A model generated the notes under the pieces. It had not been told where the DNA came from, made no database searches, and was given only the letters and a program-made list of their open reading frames with translations. Shown in pieces: positions 6,529 to 9,038 of a stretch of 9,038 nt of DNA (position 1 is the stretch's first letter; each line of letters opens with the position of its first letter). The stretch is taken from the NCBI GenBank assembly GCA_015065395.1, contig SVQJ01000063.1:1-9038 (forward strand), read 5' to 3'. The stretch comes from Oscillospiraceae bacterium. GTDB lineage: Bacteria > Bacillota > Clostridia > Oscillospirales > CAG-272. The position numbers and the translations under genes are program-made.

Positions 6529-9038
6529 GTGAAAAAGCTTACAAAAATATCATTTCTGTGCTTGATCGTTGCCGCCTTTATTGCCATTTGCGCTCAGGGC
6601 TCCATTGCAGCTCAGACCGCAAGCTGCGATCCTGCCGACAGCTACATAAAGCAAGCTGCCCCCTACGAGGACCCCGGCATCGAGCTGTGGTTTGAGCATT
6701 CTTTCAAAAAAGTGCTCACTGAGGACATTACCCCCTCGGGGATGGATACCTATTCCGTTTATATGGCAAAAAACGAGATAGAAAGCGCACAGTTCGTTCT
6801 CTGCTCCGATGAGACCAAATCGGGCATGACTGCGACGGTATCGGATTTCGTTAATACAAACGGCGATGTGATCCCTGCGGAAATTTACTATCAGATGTAT
6901 ATCACAGTAACCGACCTGGTTGACAATAATATTTTCGGGGCAACATCTGCAGAGGACGATTTTATCCGCGAGGGTGAGATCCCCGATCCCGTTGCACCTC
7001 TGGCAAATGTTTCAGGAGGAGTTTTTCAGCTTAACGCAGGAAAAAGTCAGGCATTTTATATCCGTATAAAAAGTGATGAGACCACTCCGGCAGGCTGGTA
7101 TTCGGCACAGCTTGACATAAAAAATGCGAATGGACAGATTGTTAAGACCGCCAAGGTCTATACCTATGTCTGGAACTTTACCATATCCGAAAAGACCGCT
7201 CTTCAGACCTCCTTTATTCTTACAAATAACACTTCCTACGGCGGAACATACGAAGAATTTTATAACTATCTTCTGGAAAACCGACTGTGTGCCACCGATA
7301 TTCCCGGAACGGTCAGCTCAACCAATCCATATCTCACCAATGACCGTGTCAGCGCAGTTCGTGTGAATGCTACCGGAGGCGGAAACAAGGGTACTTATTC
7401 GGACGGCCTTTACGACAACAATTACTACAAGGACATATATAACGACCTTAAAACCTCAGATATATGGGAAGAAATTGAGGATAAGCTCTATTTTTACAAC
7501 ATCGACGAGCCCCTGCCCGGTGACCTTCTTGATATATCAAACGTGGACCGACACGATGTTGACGATGCTCACGCAAGCAAGCTTCTTCTTGAAAGCAACT
7601 GGGGAGGCCATGTAAACAACGTTATCCCTCACGGCGAGGAGCATTATTATCCCTACAGCTATTACTCGGGCCCCATCGCATCATATCCCGTGTCCAAGCT
7701 CCACAGTGCAACTCAGGAAATGATAGACGAAGAGCTCTGTACCATCTGGTGCCCCAGAATGTACGGCTTCACACCCTCCTCTGAGATCGCAAAGCTCAAC
7801 TATTCCGGAGTTGAGACATCGATCATAAGAAACATGAGCGGCCCCTATTCCGGCAACCCCTTTGCAGGCGAGCTCTATTATGATTGGGAAAGCATATACG
7901 GTGACTTTTCTCAGAGAGTCCTCTCACAAATGGCCATAGCCAATTCAAACGGGGAAGAAAAGATCAAGCTTTGGGCTTATTCCGCAGGAATGAACAAAGG
8001 CTATTCTTATACAAATCACCTTATAGAAAACACCGGTCTGCAAACAAAATTGCTTTTCTGGCAGCTTTATCAGGAGGATTGTACAGGATATCTCTACTAC
8101 GGCTCAAACAACTGGTCTGAATATGATACCTATAACAATGCATATTATGATACCACCCCTACAGGCGCAAAGACAAATTGCCAGTGGAAGGTTAACAAAT
8201 ATCCTCTTCCCGCAAGCAGCCATGTCGGTTCATATATTTACGGAAACGGCGTGCTCTTCTACGGAAGAGTACAGGGGAAGATGCAAGGCATCCCCTGCAT
8301 CGGAAGCATCCGTGTGGAAATGATGAGAGACGGAGTTGAGGAATACCAGATGCTTTCCATGTTGGAAGAGCTTTTGGGAAAGGACTGTGCAAAAGAGATC
8401 GTTGCAAAGGTCTCAACCAATGTGGTAAATTATCTTTCAATGCCTGCCTTCTCCACTGACGCTTGGGACAGCTCAATGGATGAATACGATATCATGGCAG
8501 AAGTCAGAAAGGACCTTGGCAATACCTTGGAAAAGGCCATTGCCGCTCCCCGCTGCAGCCACAGCTATGAAAAGAGCGCTGTGACAAAGAAAGCAACCTG
8601 CCTTGAGATCGGCTATGAGCAGTACGTATGCACAAAATGCTCTGCAACGGAAAGCCGCGTTATCCCCGCCCTTCATACCGAGGGAAGCTGCTTTGAAACC
8701 GTTGCAAAAACCGATGCAACCTGTACCGCTGACGGATATCAGGTCATCCGTTGCTCTATATGCAAATACGAAAAGGAATCAGTGATTCCCTCCTACCACA
8801 GCGACAGCGATCACTATTCTTATTCATACGCTAATGGTAACTTTCATAATATTGTCTGCACGGTGTGCAACGAAGCGCTGGAAACAAAAGCGCACAGCTT
8901 CTTTAAGGAAAACACCGCAACCTGTACCGAAAGCGGAGAAATGCTTGAAGCATGCAAATTCTGCGGCCATACAAAGGTTCTTTCAAAGACCGAAGCAAGA
9001 GGCCACTATCTGAAGGAAGCGTATATAGCGCCCACCTG
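6529..9038 (+). CDS. Secreted DUF4091/GH123-like glycoside hydrolase with Cys-rich C-terminal repeats (3' end outside window)
   Basis: The frame is open without a stop for 836 codons to the window edge. A signal peptide is clear: KKLTK, a hydrophobic core, and cleavage probably just after SIA or SIAA (27/28). Residues about 45-220 form a beta-rich N-terminal region with YSVYMAKNEIESAQFVL and AGWYSAQLDI, as in GH123_N-type domains. The catalytic-like region (about 225-620) carries the DUF4091/GH123 landmarks: YFYNIDEP with Asp326-Glu327, IWCPRMYGF (406-414), KLWAYSAG (480-487), LFWQLYQEDCTGYLYYGSNNW (509-529), NGVLFYGR (573-580) and SIRVEMMRDGVEEYQML (593-609). GH123 enzymes are retaining beta-N-acetylgalactosaminidases that use substrate assistance with an Asp-Glu pair, so Asp326-Glu327 is the natural candidate. 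The substrate here is not proven, and many DUF4091 proteins are uncharacterised. A Cys-rich repeat tail begins at about 676. The gene has its own promoter. It follows another surface-protein gene on the same strand, with 134 bp between them. Confidence 0.85.
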   Translation, partial: MKKLTKISFLCLIVAAFIAICAQGSIAAQTASCDPADSYIKQAAPYEDPGIELWFEHSFKKVLTEDITPSGMDTYSVYMAKNEIESAQFVLCSDETKSGMTATVSDFVNTNGDVIPAEIYYQMYITVTDLVDNNIFGATSAEDDFIREGEIPDPVAPLANVSGGVFQLNAGKSQAFYIRIKSDETTPAGWYSAQLDIKNANGQIVKTAKVYTYVWNFTISEKTALQTSFILTNNTSYGGTYEEFYNYLLENRLCATDIPGTVSSTNPYLTNDRVSAVRVNATGGGNKGTYSDGLYDNNYYKDIYNDLKTSDIWEEIEDKLYFYNIDEPLPGDLLDISNVDRHDVDDAHASKLLLESNWGGHVNNVIPHGEEHYYPYSYYSGPIASYPVSKLHSATQEMIDEELCTIWCPRMYGFTPSSEIAKLNYSGVETSIIRNMSGPYSGNPFAGELYYDWESIYGDFSQRVLSQMAIANSNGEEKIKLWAYSAGMNKGYSYTNHLIENTGLQTKLLFWQLYQEDCTGYLYYGSNNWSEYDTYNNAYYDTTPTGAKTNCQWKVNKYPLPASSHVGSYIYGNGVLFYGRVQGKMQGIPCIGSIRVEMMRDGVEEYQMLSMLEELLGKDCAKEIVAKVSTNVVNYLSMPAFSTDAWDSSMDEYDIMAEVRKDLGNTLEKAIAAPRCSHSYEKSAVTKKATCLEIGYEQYVCTKCSATESRVIPALHTEGSCFETVAKTDATCTADGYQVIRCSICKYEKESVIPSYHSDSDHYSYSYANGNFHNIVCTVCNEALETKAHSFFKENTATCTESGEMLEACKFCGHTKVLSKTEARGHYLKEAYIAPT
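8593..9006 (+). repeat. Cys-rich tandem protein repeats in the GH123-like protein
   Basis: Within the reading frame, residues 689-716, 730-757 and 797-826 repeat the pattern ATC(T)xxG, then a CxxC pair, then about 10-12 residues to a His. The first two units are 41 residues apart. The third is about 67 residues further on, because a different unit (about 761-790, with HNIVCTVC and AHSF) is inserted. The pattern resembles zinc-ribbon-like or disulfide-stabilised repeats found at the C-termini of Clostridia surface proteins. Metal binding is inferred only from the paired CxxC spacing. The tail continues past the window. Confidence 0.75.

Noticed and set aside
1..9038. CRISPR array, tRNA/rRNA genes, transposase genes, toxin-antitoxin pairs
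   Set aside because: No regularly spaced direct repeats, cloverleaf or rRNA-like sequence, or transposase and toxin motifs were seen on either strand.

Overview
The window looks like chromosome from a Gram-positive, low-to-mid GC Clostridia-type bacterium, probably an uncultured gut Oscillospiraceae/Ruminococcaceae relative. The support is AGGAG-type ribosome binding sites, near-consensus sigma-A promoters, an MsmX/UgpC-type sugar-transport ATPase, and Sec-exported proteins built from Ig-like modules and Cys-rich ATC..G..C..C repeats of the kind common in Clostridia surface proteins. The taxonomic placement is inference. No CRISPR array, tRNA, rRNA or transposase gene was seen.

Layout. (1) Positions 1-451 are the 3' end of a carbohydrate ABC-transporter ATPase, closed by a clean intrinsic terminator. 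(2) Positions 545-1524 hold a self-contained cysteine synthase (cysK) with its own TTGACA-17-TACAAT promoter. (3) Positions 1525-1865 are a gene-free gap between the convergent cysK and recG. It holds a nested palindromic element whose core is a perfect 26-bp hairpin with T-runs on both strands, probably a shared bidirectional terminator and probably a dispersed repeat. (4) Positions 1866-4025 on the minus strand encode RecG helicase. (5) Positions 4026-4240 form a divergent promoter region with a recG promoter on the minus strand, an extended -10 promoter on the plus strand, and a one-mismatch LexA-like palindrome between them. (6) Positions 4241-6394 encode a membrane-anchored protein with seven predicted Ig-like/beta segments and a C-terminal C39-like (YvpB-type) cysteine peptidase domain. 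(7) From 6529 to the window edge runs a secreted DUF4091/GH123-like glycoside hydrolase with a GTG start and a Cys-rich repeat tail. It has no stop codon within the window.

Functionally the window mixes housekeeping (cysteine synthesis, fork rescue, sugar uptake) with two adjacent, separately promoted cell-surface proteins. The surface pair is the least ordinary part: a putative amino-sugar hydrolase beside an anchored cysteine peptidase-like protein. Whether they work together cannot be decided from the sequence. I did not find a clearly new multi-gene system.
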